Below, piece by piece: positions 1 through 11,317 of a stretch of DNA of 51,003 nt. Both the position numbers and the translations under genes were made by a program. Positions within the stretch are counted from its first letter, which is position 1; the number at the start of each line of letters is the position of its first letter. This DNA is from Gnetum montanum (Eukaryota > Streptophyta > Gnetopsida > Gnetales > Gnetaceae), in the NCBI GenBank assembly GCA_015680685.1, contig MNCI01014738.1, forward strand, positions 366,448-417,450. The letters are read 5' to 3'. Below the pieces are notes generated by a model that saw only the letters and a program-made list of their open reading frames with translations, ran no database searches and was not told where the DNA came from.

Positions 1-457
1 CAGTGGAGGTCCTTCACAACATCGAAGGCATCCCTTCTTTAGATGTGACCATCAAAAGGGACACCACAATTCAGAAACCACTACATCCGCCATCTCAGCA
101 CAAATCCAACACTGTGGTGCATCTTCCTCTTCCAACCTGACGCCTCATGTTACTCTACCTAGGCCACCAATCAACACTCCAACCACCATGGGGTCCAATG
201 AATATTGCCACATGGGGAGACATGTTGATCCTTGCATACCATCTTACGGTCACAAGTACCATAGTGGGTCAACTCCTTATAAATTAACCACATCTTATAA
301 CTTGCCCCACTATGTCAACCCTAATCAAGTGTGTGAACCCCAATGGGGTAAGTATGACCGGGTCCTAATACTTCCAACATGCAAGGATCCTAACCTTCCA
401 TTTATTAATTCTAGCCATGCTCAACCGTTTAGTTATGGGGGGCACCCTCCATTCTAA
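1..457 (+). pseudogene. Gag C-terminal part of Athila-like element N2 (5' truncated by window edge)
   Basis: The sequence is collinear with the gag 3' end of element N at about 39398-39894, and both copies end in the same G-G-x-P-P-F-stop. The last open stretch here, from the ATG at 188, gives 89 residues rich in Pro, His, Tyr and Asn, including a DPCIPSYGH block that reads DPYIPSYGH in N. This is the low-complexity tail after the Gag zinc knuckle; no catalytic domain is expected. An upstream frameshift separates it from the preceding gag sequence. The remainder of the gene lies left of the window. Confidence 0.7.
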
Positions 458-1785
458 CAACACAGAATTAATAAATGTTTTGTTGTTTCTTTAATTTTTC
501 AACTTTTTGTTTTCCAATTTTTCACCTTTTAATTTTTTTTTTATCTTTTTGTAAGTAATCTCATCTATGAATAAAACACTCATCTGGATCGTTGGTTGAG
601 GTGTGTTTTATGTTATCGAGTCTTGACGATCAATTATTTGGACAGTGAGTCCATTGCACCCACTCATCCATTCTACAAATAAAAGGTTCTGTTCGAGGGT
701 ACAGTGATATTCTTGACATTCTTAAAACTTAAAATTAATTTTGTGTTCATTGTGCCCAGAGTGAAAAATGATGGACCAAGAGGGAATGATTAGGGTGTGA
801 CATCAAGGGGACTTGCGGATTCTCTTTGGTGACATCTGTGGGAGTTATCATGCAACGTGGTTGTACTAAGATCTTTGTAGATCTAATGAAAAATGGGAGT
901 AAGAGTAATCAAAAGTGCACTCAAAAATCAAATATTGTTCTAGGGGGTTCCACTGGAAAGACATGCACCCATGCCTAAAGTTTGGCGATTTCTCTGGATT
1001 CAGTGAAGTGAAAAAAAAAGAAATAAAGAGAAAAACCAAAAGAAAAAGGAAGTGCCACAAAACAAAAATAAATCCTCCCTTCAACAAAACGCCAAGTGAT
1101 CGTACGCCTTGTTGTTATGGTACTCTCGTAGTTGTTCATCATGGGATGAAACAATGCGATGTCACTGATTAGAGGAATGGACTTGGTTCTGATCTTGGAA
1201 CAACGGGTTAATGACACGTTAATCATGCTTTACACGCAGGATTCATTGTGCCCTTAGTCAGTACCTCATGTCCCAATCTCTGCAATCCTTTCTCCGATTC
1301 ATTCCATCTCGCTGTTCATGTATTTTTGACTCGTGTCTTGTATAGCATTGAATTCCTACCTCATCATCAGTGGTATTAACATGTTTGTATTTTGTTGCAT
1401 TGGTATAGATTACATTTAACCCTTCTAATACCTACGGACATCTTAAGGTGTGGTTACGCAAGGGCATATAGGTTGGAACCTACTTTGGGGAGGACCCACT
1501 TGCGTAACGTTTGTAATTTATATTTGTTGCACACCACCACATCATCTTATACCTTCCAAGTACTTCATTGCCAAATCTATTCTCTCCTTTGTCATCATTT
1601 TATCAAACGTTCCCCAAAACCAGGTCCGACATTAAACGTTTAGGGAAACTTTCTTAAAAAATCTCTAACTCTAAAATCACACTAAGTAAGGAATTCAACA
1701 TTTATTAAAGGCCATGAGTAAGGTATGAAATCATTGAACTCTTTTCAAATAACCTTACTAATAATTGATCTTTGTGTGATTATAG
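458..1785 (+). other. Inter-ORF region of element N2 (between gag and ORF2)
   Basis: This non-coding stretch is homologous block by block to 39895-41896 of element N. It holds poly-purine and poly-pyrimidine runs and no pol domain. Relative to N it lacks about 650 bp (N 41090-41755), the block that in N carries an internal promoter-like module. The region ends with a TACTAAT at 1756-1762 and a TATAG acceptor directly before the ORF2 ATG at 1786. Confidence 0.6.
1756..1785 (+). promoter_or_regulatory. Predicted intron 3' end (branch point and acceptor) before ORF2 of N2
   Basis: TACTAAT at 1756-1762 fits the optimal branch-point motif. The AG at 1784-1785 is followed at once by the ORF2 ATG. 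The same arrangement occurs in N at 41868-41896, and similar ones occur in E, C and G. Confidence 0.5.
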
Positions 1786-1960
1786 ATGGCCCTAAAAGGA
1801 GACAACAAGGAGGACCTTCTCAAGGTGCAACCACACGACTTGGGGGAGGCAGAGGCCAAGGACCTCTTGCAGAACATGCAGAGCAGAAGGTAATCATTTA
1901 GCATCCATCATGAAACTCCTGTTACTGCATAATCTATCCAAGCAAAGGGAGGCAAAGGCC
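1786..1960 (+). pseudogene. ORF2 N-terminal fragment of N2
   Basis: The ATG at 1786 opens a short frame that is clearly homologous to the first ~55 codons of ORF2 in N (41897 onward): a basic, Gly/Arg/Gln-rich leader. The rest of ORF2, about 2.8 kb in N, is missing, and the sequence runs directly into LTR sequence near 1962. I infer a deletion joining the ORF2 start to LTR U3. ORF2 occupies the position of the env-like ORF of Athila elements. Its biochemical role is unknown. Confidence 0.55.
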
Positions 1961-1961
1961 A

Positions 1962-2801
1962 CGTATACAGGGCCTCGTATACGCAGTCGTGTCGATGCGG
2001 CCCCGTCAATGCAGCCTTCCTACGTCGACATGGCCTCGTTTACACAGCTGCCTATCCCAGCCTATAAATAAGAGGGTCTTCCACCTCATTTAGGCACCTT
2101 TTAGTCATTTTTTATCGAAGCTCTTGCATTGTGTTTCCATAGGAGTTAGATTATTTTCCCAAGTGCATGCCCGCAGTGTGATGCTTGTAATTGTACGACA
2201 CCTTTATTCGAGTGTGACGTACTTGGACGTGCACATGACCAAAAATAAAGATCAAGATTACTTCATCATTATAGCATTCACTTAGTTTTAACTGTTAATT
2301 ATTATTATTATTTATTGTTTTCTTAGTTAATATTTCTTTATCATCATTTACTATTCCTGTTCTTAAATGCGAAATGAGTACGACTTAATCATGAGCATTT
2401 AAGTGTGACTACTTGGTAACCCAGCAGCGTACCTAGGATCTACGCTTGGTAATCCCAGTAGTAGTCATGCACGAGGTCCAAGATGTGTACGGATGATTAA
2501 GGAACGGATGCTCATCGCACTTAGGCTAGCTTAGACTCATTTCCTATTGCTCATTAGTTTAATCAAGATTATTTTCCATTGTCTCTAGGAGTAGCATTAG
2601 TTTAGGATCACAGCATACGCCTCACTCTGGACTAAACCATACGTGACAAAGCAAATACTAGTCCAGGTGGGAAGACAATGAACTGCGATCAATGTGTAAT
2701 GATCTAGATACCACAACTAGCCTATCCACGGAGTTCGACCGGATTGTGCGTGAACGCTCGTATTCATATGGTTGAGTGTAGGGGTACCTCGCCACTCATC
2801 A
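1962..2801 (+). repeat. 3' LTR of N2 (start of U3 missing)
   Basis: The + orientation LTR ends in GGGGTACCTCGCCACTCATCA at 2781-2801, the terminus shared by the other LTRs in this window. A TATA box (CCTATAAATAAG, near 2070), a GCATGCCCGCAG block and AATAAAG near 2244 align with the N LTRs. The proximal U3 has GTATACG and TCGATG-type palindromes rather than the GATATC array of N. The usual TGATGA/TGATAA start is absent, so the 5' end was probably lost in the same deletion that removed ORF2. No target duplication can be scored. Confidence 0.7.
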
Positions 2802-3839
2802 ATTATAAATATATCATTATATATAATTAAGATTATAAATAGATGAGATAAATATAATCATTGGCTCCCTTGCAGTGACTCTTTGGCTAGGGGAGATTTA
2901 TAAATAATTGGTTATTTATGATTATGGCAAGACATGTGCGTCGGTGGAGAGCTCGTCGCTATTTTTCTCAGCATTGGCTAGGCTCATCACAGCATGATCT
3001 TGCTAGAGATCTTCTCAGGGTCTAGGCTGTTAGAGGTGCAAAAGTTCTCATTTTGAAAATTTACTAGGTTAACAACCATATCATCCATTAAATTCCATCA
3101 ATCAAAGAATATGTACATAAAGAAAAGGCCTCACTGCACGTGAGAAGGTAAGAAGAAATTATCAAATTTGAACTCTTTAAGTCCTCCCAATTAGGAAAAA
3201 TTGTTAAAACTATGACCAAAGTTAGGCTGATATCTCAAATTGGCTAATAATTTTCATGTGCTAGCAAAAATGCTAATGCTTTTGCATTTTATTAAAATGC
3301 ATATCGCAAACAAAAAAGTAGTCACAATCGTAACAACTAAATGCATCTACTCCATGGTAATTGCTAAATTTCAAAGCATAGCCATAGAAATGATAAAACC
3401 TACATAAAATATACAATGAGATAAAGAGAAAATGAACTTACAAATGTTCCTTTACATTGAAAAAGGGTGTAGCAAAAGAATATTACTCAAGATAGTGGAA
3501 GAAAATTACAATTTCAGAATTCCCTACCACTCCAGAAAGCATTGAAAAAAGAACAAAATCAAACTTTGGAATGTTTTTGCATTGGGAATGCAAATGTATA
3601 GGAAAGCATGCTAAGTACTGATGACAGAAGAGCTCAGCTTGAAGTGAAACTATGAAAATTGCACAAAATCATCAAAATGTAATGTTCAACATGTTACAAT
3701 TCACTATAAAAAATTAACAAAAACACACATAAAAAGACTGACAAAAAGTTTGTTTCTAGAAAGAGATTCCAATAACCAAAGGCTATTATTGACACAAAAA
3801 CTTTAGAAGAACCTTCCCTTTAGGCTGCAACTTCAACTG
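2802..3839. other. AT-rich intergenic stretch, no gene seen
   Basis: I find no coding similarity or repeat end here. A weak resemblance to a primer-binding site occurs near 2865 (TTGGCTCCCTTGC), about 60 bp after the LTR end, but it is too poor to call. Confidence 0.4.
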
Positions 3840-4830
3840 TAACCATTACTGTCCTTCCTAAAATGTCTCTGGCTCTACCCCTCATCCTACACTTGCCTGC
3901 AAAATTTTATGTTTAAAACATACATTCAGACAAAGCTACTCAAGAAACATATTGGCCTAATTCATATATAGATTTTATGAAAAAAAAAAAGAAACCTAAA
4001 TGAAGGGATATTTTAACTATTATAACAAAAATTGTATTATGATTCACACCTCTTCTACTTTTGGGGTTCAAGCTACCATAGCTGTAGAAGTTCGCATTTC
4101 CATCTCCACCGAGGCTAGTGTTTCCAGCATAGATGAGTGTGAGATTTAGATCTTCTAGTAGCAGTTCCCCAAAGTAGAGTGAGGTTTTGGCATACTTGCT
4201 GCCATTGGTGACCACTGTGATGGCCGAGAAGTCACGGTCAAGGGTGCTAGCAACAATGGTCATGATTTAGGGCATGAGATTTGAGGTGATGTCAGCACTG
4301 TGTTTGGAGTTTCTAGTCAAGCAAGTGACAAAGATGTGGCAGTGGACTGTAGCGGTGAAGGTGTTGATGGCAATGTTGTTGGTGTAGTATTGCTACGGGT
4401 TCTCACCAAGCAAGGGTGAAAGCATGTTAATGCCATTGGACAGAGTGGCATCCATGGCCACAAGAATGTTGAAGCTAAAGCAACCGTAGTCCCAAAAGAC
4501 CTTGTAGATGGCGATTTGTGCAAGCTAGGCCATGCCGTAGGTAGTGTCGTTGGCATAGTTGAGCACGCTAATGTCGACCATGGCATTGCCTACAATTGTT
4601 GATGACGTGTGTATATTGTGGCCCTCGGTGTTGAGAAAGGATGTAGCAAGGGCCGACTGGCCTATTGCCTTATTACTACCTTGGTTTAAGAAGCACATGC
4701 CGATGAGCTTGTTATTGTAGTTGAAGCATGGGCCACCATCGTAGGTGACTTTCCAGCACTTCAGTGGAGCTCCAAAGCTGGCATCATGGAAGCTAGTTTG
4801 GTTGGGCTAGGCAGCTTGCAGCAGCAGTTG
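3840..4830 (-). pseudogene. Subtilisin-like serine protease (plant subtilase) pseudogene, partial
   Basis: Reading the minus strand from about 4830, one frame follows a plant subtilase for roughly 260 codons. It shows PNQTSFHDASFG, then CWKVTYDGGP and NKLIG, then GHNIHTSST, which corresponds to the catalytic-His motif GHGTHTAS with the His kept. It continues with YGMA..AQIAIYKVFWDYGCF, NILVAMDATLSNGINMLS and the STLDRDF block. The catalytic Asp region and the Ser domain are absent. In-frame stops lie at a former Trp (near 4819), inside GMA-stop-LAQ, before QYY and at a former Trp before IMTIV. A possible intron (GT at 4049, AG at 3897) leads to a GKCRMRGRARDILG stretch resembling the next subtilase block. 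Third positions are C/G-rich, unlike the flanks. Family assignment is confident; the intron is a guess. Confidence 0.85.
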
Positions 4831-4844
4831 CAGATAGAAACAAA

Positions 4845-4905
4845 TAGAATGGAAATGGAATTCTCATTCCCATTCCCATTTCCATTTTGCATTTGGTTGC
4901 ATTTT
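4845..4905. repeat. Simple GGAAT/ATTCC-type repeat with inverted arms
   Basis: AATGGAAATG is followed by TCATTCCCATTCCCATTTCCATT. The arms AATGGAAATG and CATTTCCATT are perfect 10-bp complements and could form a hairpin. It flanks the truncated 5' side of the subtilase pseudogene. Confidence 0.5.
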
Positions 4906-5700
4906 GCCTTTTTATGTGTGTAGCGGGAATACGAAAAACTAAGGCTCTTTGGTTCACATTCTACACAACAGGAATATGAAAAGGTTTGGATTTTCGATTC
5001 ATGTTTTTTCCCATTTCGTGGGATCTTACATGGTGCATGATGTGTAGGGTGTTACTTGGAGGGCGACAAATCCACTCCCCCTCCCCCCCTATCCTGCGAG
5101 ATGAGTTGGCCTCTTGGCCAAAAAAGGATCAAGTCTTACCTTTATTTAAAAATGCCTCTATGGGTTTTCACTTTTTTCTAAATGATTTCTTGTAAAAAAA
5201 AGCAGAAAACTCTTTAAAGAAAAAAGAATATGTCAATTAGAAATACTAAACAAATAGCAACAAAGATGAAATTTTTCTATCCTTAAGCCTCCAAAACAAA
5301 AAGAAATTAATACAATAAAAAATTTAATTGTTCAGCTTTCACTAGGAGCTTTTTTACTTGAAGTTGTAGTTAAAAAATGATAGCTTTGATAATCTAGTAT
5401 TTACTCCTAAAGAGAGGTCATGATTATGTTCTTGATGTTAGAAAATAATTGCACACTGAAGCTTCCCATTAGAGCAGAGAACAAGTGTACGAAGACATTT
5501 TCAAATGCAAAAAAAGGAAGTAGACAAAGTAGGCTAATTACCAAGAATAACACAGTAATGCTTGGTTGAAAGTTATTATAAATTCTAGATATTCATTTCC
5601 AAGTATGTTCAGACATAGGATACTAAAAGAATATGAGAAAATGAGTTTTCAATTCTCCAAATAGGACATTAAGAAAAAAACATTTCTCTTATGTTTAAGA
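4906..5700. other. Unassigned AT-rich stretch
   Basis: There is no gene. A phrase near 4941-4960 (AAGGCTCTTTGGTTCACATTC) resembles termini of some plant MITEs, but I cannot find its partner end. A C-rich tract lies near 5080-5090. Confidence 0.3.
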
Positions 5701-6905
5701 TGAGTGTCAATAAAAAAACCTTGTATTTTTTATTTTCCTCATCCATAAGTATGATGATAGTTGCATTTTCCAAATCTTATTGATTTTTTATGGATAAAAT
5801 CGTTCTTTGTAATAATCTCATAAGCAACTTTCAATTTAAAAGGAAAAACATATTTACTATCCTTCCAAAAAATATTCAGAAAAGCTTGATGGAAATTTTT
5901 GTTAACTTTAAATAAATTCTAAAGATTAGAAATCAAATTTTCAAAATTCTTTTTCCTCTTTCTATTCAAACCATAGAGGTTAGAAGCTTCATTATAAGTA
6001 ATCCATCTATCATGCATTCATAGATAAGAAATTATAGTGATACCAAAACTGGTCCAATTGGTACATAATTTGGATACATTAGCAACCCAAGCTCTTTCAT
6101 TGAAAAAAAAAAGCCACCATGGGCTAATTTACGTAAGCATATCTTTCAAAACTATAATATGATTATAAATTCAATATTTACTAAGCTTGCATAATGTCTT
6201 TCAAATTTGTTTAAGAATTTGAGATTAAAGAATAAAAATGGCCTAAGGAAAAAGAAGATAGTGAAGAAAGTTATTAGAAGACCAACTATTATCATTCTGA
6301 GGGTTTTCCTTGCATAAGTCTATTTCTTAAATATAGTATTCAAACATTATCTTCATTAATGCACTTTGCAATCCATTTTACTTTACAGATTTTGCAAGAT
6401 CTTCTTCAACTTCAACTTAACACTTACACTTAACAAATTGCTTTCCAAACTATTTAGCATAATTTTGACTCTACAAGTAGTTTGCTACCACTTGTCAATC
6501 TAACCAATATCACCATTAGGCTTTTTTTTTTCTACATTCTATAAAGACTTCAAAATATTTTTCCCACCTAGTCCTATGAACATATCAACATTCATATGAA
6601 AAAACTCGTACTTTGGAAAGGATGAAGAATTATTTCTAGAGAGAAAAATGCTAATAGAAAAATGATTTGATAAAGTAACATCGGTATGTACTTCTAATTT
6701 CCTTATAGGATTCCAAAAGGAAACATTAGAGATTTAAAATCTATCAAGTCAACAATAAATTCTATCATTTGGTTATTGATAATTATACTAAGTAAAATGC
6801 TTCTCATGTGAATGAGATGGGAATAAAGAGCTAACATCAAAAAGGAAATAATTTTATTTGAAATTTGTACTATCTTTTTCTTTAAAAGATATGTTTGGAG
6901 GAATA
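5700..6905 (-). pseudogene. LINE ORF2 3' part, heavily decayed (RT core not found)
   Basis: Downstream of the endonuclease on the minus strand the reading is shattered by stops. No reverse transcriptase core (F/Y-A-D-D) is recognisable. Weak matches to the C-terminal part of plant LINE ORF2 occur at about 5990-6110 (ERAWVANVSKLCTNW, then MHDRWITYNEASNLYGLN) and at 5720-5860 (PFKLKVAYEII, then IWKMQL in another frame), which resemble the zinc-binding region after RT. The spacing from endonuclease to this tail is about 1 kb, much less than expected, so I infer internal deletion of RT. Confidence 0.4.
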
Positions 6906-7372
6906 CCACCAAGTTTATCTAAATTATTTTCAACCATATTGAAATCACCTCCAATAATCCAAGGAACTTTAGGTAGAGATTGAAGATAATTTTAAACTTC
7001 TGATCCATCTTTCAAATTATTAGAAGAACAAATATTACAAAGTCCAAATTCATTTTTTCATTATGATAAGTAATCCAAATAACTCTTCCAAAGTTGTCAA
7101 AACCAAAATTCAAAACTTTGATACTCTAATTTCTTATTAACAAGAATAACACATATTTTATTAACTTCCTAAGTTGCATAAAAAACAATGCAATCTTTTA
7201 AAATGCATTTACCAAAAAAACTAATATGATAATATGGAATCTTAATTTCTTACAAGAAAAGAAAGTCTGAAGATAATTGTTAGTTTGAAAGAAACTTCTT
7301 AACAATGTTTGCTTAGGACCTATCAAAAAGGCCTAGAAGATTCCATGATAAAACTAACATTAAGATGTGGAG
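6905..7372 (-). pseudogene. LINE ORF2 endonuclease (APE-like) domain, decayed
   Basis: The minus strand from about 7370 reads LVLSWNLLGLFDRS, then FLFL-stop-EIKIPYYH, then PKVPWIIGGDFNMVENNLDKLGG near 6915-6965. These are the first (S-W-N-x-x-G-L), second (Q-E-x-K) and GGDFN motifs of the apurinic-endonuclease domain of plant L1-type LINEs, in the right order and spacing. The usual Q before E is a stop. The domain nicks target DNA to prime reverse transcription. Several in-frame stops show this copy is dead. Confidence 0.8.
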
Positions 7373-7734
7373 GAAGCTTCCATTCTTGACTTTTCAATCT
7401 TTGCATTTACCTTATAATATATGTCACTAATAAGTGAAAAAGCATTGTCAATAAAAAAATATGGAGAACAATAGTAGAAGTAGAAAGATAAGGAGATATC
7501 TTTGGGATTATTAAATTAAAAGTAGTATGTGCAAAACTCTTCTTTTTATGTTGCATTGAGTGAAATCCATCTACATTAGTATTTCCATTATTGGTCCTTG
7601 TTGAAAATTTTGTTTTTTACTAAAGAGGAATGCTTTTTAGATATCAAGAGTTTACTAACACCTTTAAAATTAAAAACATTAGTAAAAGTTTGAAAACTTG
7701 CTACAGAAGATTTCAGTTATACCTACTAAAAACT

Positions 7735-8511
7735 ATCATTATTTACCATTTCTAAAAATTATTGTTTCTTTTCCTCATAAATAATTTTTTATTGGGAATG
7801 GGATAGATTCCAATAACATGGTTTTCATGATGACAATCGTTGCAACATCCTCATAAATTATAATATGTAGTTTTTTTTGGGAAAAATATTAATTACCAAT
7901 CTTGATTTTTAATTTTATCTTCTTCTACCATAAATTACTCTCCAAAATAAAAAATGCGTTAGATACCATCTAGTAATGTTTTTAACTCTATCTTCAAGAT
8001 TGTATCAGTGCTGTCGATAATTTTGTTTTCAACATTTTAAAAAATAAGAGGAAGGTTTTCTAATTTAATATAGCAAGAAATCTTAGAGTAATTAAAAGAA
8101 TAGGGGTCAAAATCCACTTTCCATTTTGAACAATAAAAATTTTACACTGATTCATAAAAACTTTAAGATCTAATGATTTCTCAACAATTTCAAATTTTGC
8201 TAGTTCTATAAGCAAAAACAATTTGGAAAAATAGTGGACATGCAAAATATTAATTCAATAGCATTCAAGAATAGCTTGAATCACTAGTGTAAAACCTTTA
8301 TTCCGATAAATAAATTCAATAATTTGCAAAAATATGTATCGTGAAGTGATATCTTTTGATAGAGATTCATATAAATCATCTGGTAAGATAAAATAAAAAC
8401 TTCAGAATTCTTCATAGTCTCTATAACTTGAGAGACATTAGTATTTTCCATCTTTAGATTATTCCTTAGCAAAAAAATTTTTGCTATAAAAACTCCACAA
8501 GAAACCCTCAT
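7735..8511 (-). pseudogene. LINE ORF1 (gag-like, DUF4283 plus zinc knuckle), decayed
   Basis: Upstream of the endonuclease on the same strand there is a run around 8050-8128 reading FDPYSFNYSKISCYIKLENL then PLIF. It matches the W-x-x-x-F-(D/N)-P...W-I/V-R/K-L-x-x-L-P-L-x-F pattern of the DUF4283 domain of plant LINE ORF1 proteins. About 70 codons later comes YYNLWGCCNDCHHENHVIGI, a CCHC knuckle that has lost its last Cys. The order ORF1, then endonuclease, on one strand supports a single element. ORF1 proteins bind RNA in the retrotransposition particle. Confidence 0.65.
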
Positions 8512-8719
8512 TACTACTAAGCTAACACTTCATTGTTATCATGTTGGCTAAATGTTAAGTGAATAACATCTTTATCACCCTTAACTATTAGTCTTAGGAT
8601 TTGTTGATATTGAAATTATGAGTATATATATCATTTACCATACAACCATAATAAAACTTTCTTAACATGTTGATATAACATAATAGTACATTAAATATAA
8701 TTTATCACACTCTGGTATT

Positions 8720-9010
8720 CGTATTTAGTAACCATCTTTTGGAGGGATGGTAAGGTGCTCCTTTATTTCTCAAGTTGTAAGACAGGTTCAAATCAATGTG
8801 TAATAACTTTAAAAGGGTTTAGGCTTTCATTCATCCATTGATCATCCTAGGATCCCACTTGACACTATAAGCATTAAACCTCAAGAAGATTATTATGCTT
8901 TATAAAAAATGAGGTGTTAGCTTAGTAGTAAGTATCTTGATTTAGAAATTACAAGTTATGAGTTTGATTTTGATAGGTAATAATGAGTTGTAAAGTTATA
9001 AATTAACTAT
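8720..9010 (+). mobile_element. Possible tRNA-derived SINE pair, degenerate
   Basis: GATGGTAAGGTGCTC (near 8746) followed about 35 bases later by GGTTCAAATC resembles Pol III A and B boxes. A second pair lies just downstream: TAGCTTAGTAGTAAG (near 8917) and GAGTTTGATTTT (near 8960). Two tRNA-like promoters in tandem, neither forming a full tRNA, suggest SINE remnants. No poly-A tail or target duplication was identified. Confidence 0.35.
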
Positions 9011-9477
9011 ATTTATTGGAGGTAAACATTGCTAAAATAATGTTTCAAGTTCCAAAACTCCTAATTATTGTGCTTTATGATTATGTAGTATGGGGTTGAG
9101 GTCTTGATCATGAACTATTGAAGAAAATTGAAAAACTTCAAAAACAAATCTTATTAGATGAATGCAAGGTGAAAAATTAAGTCCTTTATATGCTACTTTT
9201 ATTAAAATCTAATTTTTTGTCATTGGAAGTTGAAGTAATTTATTAGTTCTTAATATTATATTTGAATAATAAAAAGAACAATAAGATTTAAGGAGAGATT
9301 ATCTAAAAATCTCAGTAGCAACAAGGGTGATTGTATGAAAAAAGATTGTAGGGTAAAAAAATGGGATATTAAAAATATAGATGTAATGATAAATTCAGAA
9401 CAAGCTTGAAAACTTGTTGAGGAGAATTTTAGAAAGATGGGAAAATGAGGTACAAATTTTAAAAAAAACCTTTATAC
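9011..9477. other. AT-rich, nothing recognised
   Basis: There are no ORFs of note, repeat ends or RNA gene signatures. Confidence 0.4.
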
Positions 9478-9880
9478 TACTAGGTGTACCAAGCAAATTG
9501 CTACTAGGATTACCAAGTTAATACATGTTATGCTCAAGATCAATTTGCACTCATTCACCATGTTATCATGTCCTACAAACATAAACATTATGTTATAAAA
9601 ATAATAGAATAACAATAGAAATTAGATGCTGAAGATAATAACTTTATGCTAAATGAGATTTCTACAATAAAAGAAAATCAATTTTGATCTTATTGTTGTT
9701 CATGAATTATATTCAAGTATAATCCATTGACATAAGATTCTATACACTTGACTCAAAACCACATTGTGAGTTCTTGATAACTATTATAAAGTATTGAAAT
9801 TAAATTGACAACCTCTACCTACTATGTAACTAAATGTTATCATAAATGCAACTAGTATGGATTTATAGACGAAACTAATT
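9478..9880 (-). repeat. Internal fragment of an Athila-like LTR
   Basis: Blocks such as CTACTAGGATTACCAAG, then CTTGACTCAAAACCACATTGTGAGT, then GATTTATAGACG occur in the same order as in the solo LTR at 11318-12251 (about 11690-12080). Both LTR ends are missing. Divergence is visibly higher than between the other LTRs, so this is an older relic in the same orientation. Confidence 0.6.
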
Positions 9881-11317
9881 GGGAATTGTCATCAATGTAA
9901 CATCCTAGCCAATCAATGAAATGTTTTTATTCTTTATCATACCCTCATGAATGACTAAAAAATTATTCTTAAGTCATACACAAAAAGTGATGGAGTTTTT
10001 GTTACAAAATTAGTGAAAGTTACATAGACTAACATTGATTGATTGACTAATTGACAAATATTACAAAATGCAAGAACCACATTGAAAAATTTATCCGAGT
10101 AATGTCAATGTTACAAAAATTAGATAATCATGGTATAACAAAAAACAAAAATTTCAACACTTTCAAATTTCTTTAAAATTTTTAAAAATGGATCCTCAAG
10201 ATATTCTAGATTATGATGATTTCCTCCTTGGTTATTATTCAACTAGTTATTTTTCCTTCATTTTAAACTTGTTGAAGATGAATTAGAATTCTTACTCATA
10301 TGTTTATGGATCCCCAATAATCTATGCAAACTTTACCATGGACAAGATAGGTTTAGAATCATCTTATTGAAATTAATAAATCAAGAAGTAAATGATGTTT
10401 ACATTGTTTCAATTAATTCTACTATGTTCTTGTGCAACTGGCAATTTGACATTCTCTTTATGAGGTTCTCTGCTATATATTTCTAATCTATAAATTTGAT
10501 CCTAAAAACCTTGAGTTTAGTATTGGTAGCCTACAACTTTCTTTTGATTTCACCATGAAATTGGCATTTATGATCATATAATATGTAGCTACTAAATGGT
10601 TTTCCAACTTGTTATGCAACCTAGATACTAAAAGAATTGCTAAGTTGATGATAAGGCATCCAGTGGAAATGTGTAAGCTAATTGTAAGCCCTATATTTGA
10701 GAAGTGTTTCGTATGCCTTGTGTTTGTAGTCTAGCATGTTTGGTTGAGGTTATTAGTACTCTATTATGCATTCTTGCCTCCCTTTCAACACTAAGATTTC
10801 ATGCCTTATTCTAAGATCTTTAAAACTATTTCAACTTCATTTGAATGTCTCGTAGCCATCTCGACATGTGTCTTTAAGTTTCATCTTTTCATGGAAGGAA
10901 AGTAATTAATTGTAGCTTAATAAGTATGCTACCTACCTTATGATAATGCATCCTGTACCTAGCCTTGATCAATCCTCCTCACCTAAAGTGTAATTTAGGT
11001 TAGTTGGTATGACATCAACAAGCCTTCATTAGCATCTAGGAATTAACAAACCCTTTTCATTCCTATGCAAAACATATAAATACTTGAGATGAGCTCTCAC
11101 ACACAACTCAATCTTAACTTTTATTTCATTTAAACTTTTGGCATCCAACTTATGTGAAGAGATCTTCCTTCCTTTGGTAAGTTGATACCTTTTATTATCT
11201 TATGTATGCTTTGAGTTATTGCTTTCACAAATGCAACTATATTCTATCAGAGTACTACCTTGCTTATGTAGTATGGAACTATTTGATTTATATGAAGTAT
11301 AGTGTTTGCATGGTGAA
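9881..11317. other. AT-rich stretch without a recognised gene; one promoter-like site
   Basis: I see no coding similarity. ACATATAAATACTTGAG near 11069 followed by a CACACACAACTCAATC run would suit a Pol II TATA box and transcript start, and TTTGGTAAGTTG near 11175 resembles a splice donor. With no exon downstream this stays unassigned. Confidence 0.3.

Noticed and set aside
915-1226. Overlapping short ORFs on both strands at 866-1226
   Set aside because: They fall in the inter-ORF region shared with N, are not conserved in N, and are Lys/Phe-rich from purine/pyrimidine runs.
2860-2900. Primer-binding-site-like TTGGCTCCCTTGCAGTGAC about 60 bp after the N2 LTR
   Set aside because: The match is poor and separated from the LTR end by AT-rich sequence, and the following bases do not resemble the leader of N, C or E.
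4317-4586. 89-residue Thr/Pro/Ser-rich minus-strand ORF
   Set aside because: It is the wrong frame of the subtilase pseudogene; the adjacent frame gives a clear subtilase match.
4941-4990. MITE terminus at AAGGCTCTTTGGTTCACATTC
   Set aside because: No matching inverted partner or target duplication was found nearby; kept only as a remark.
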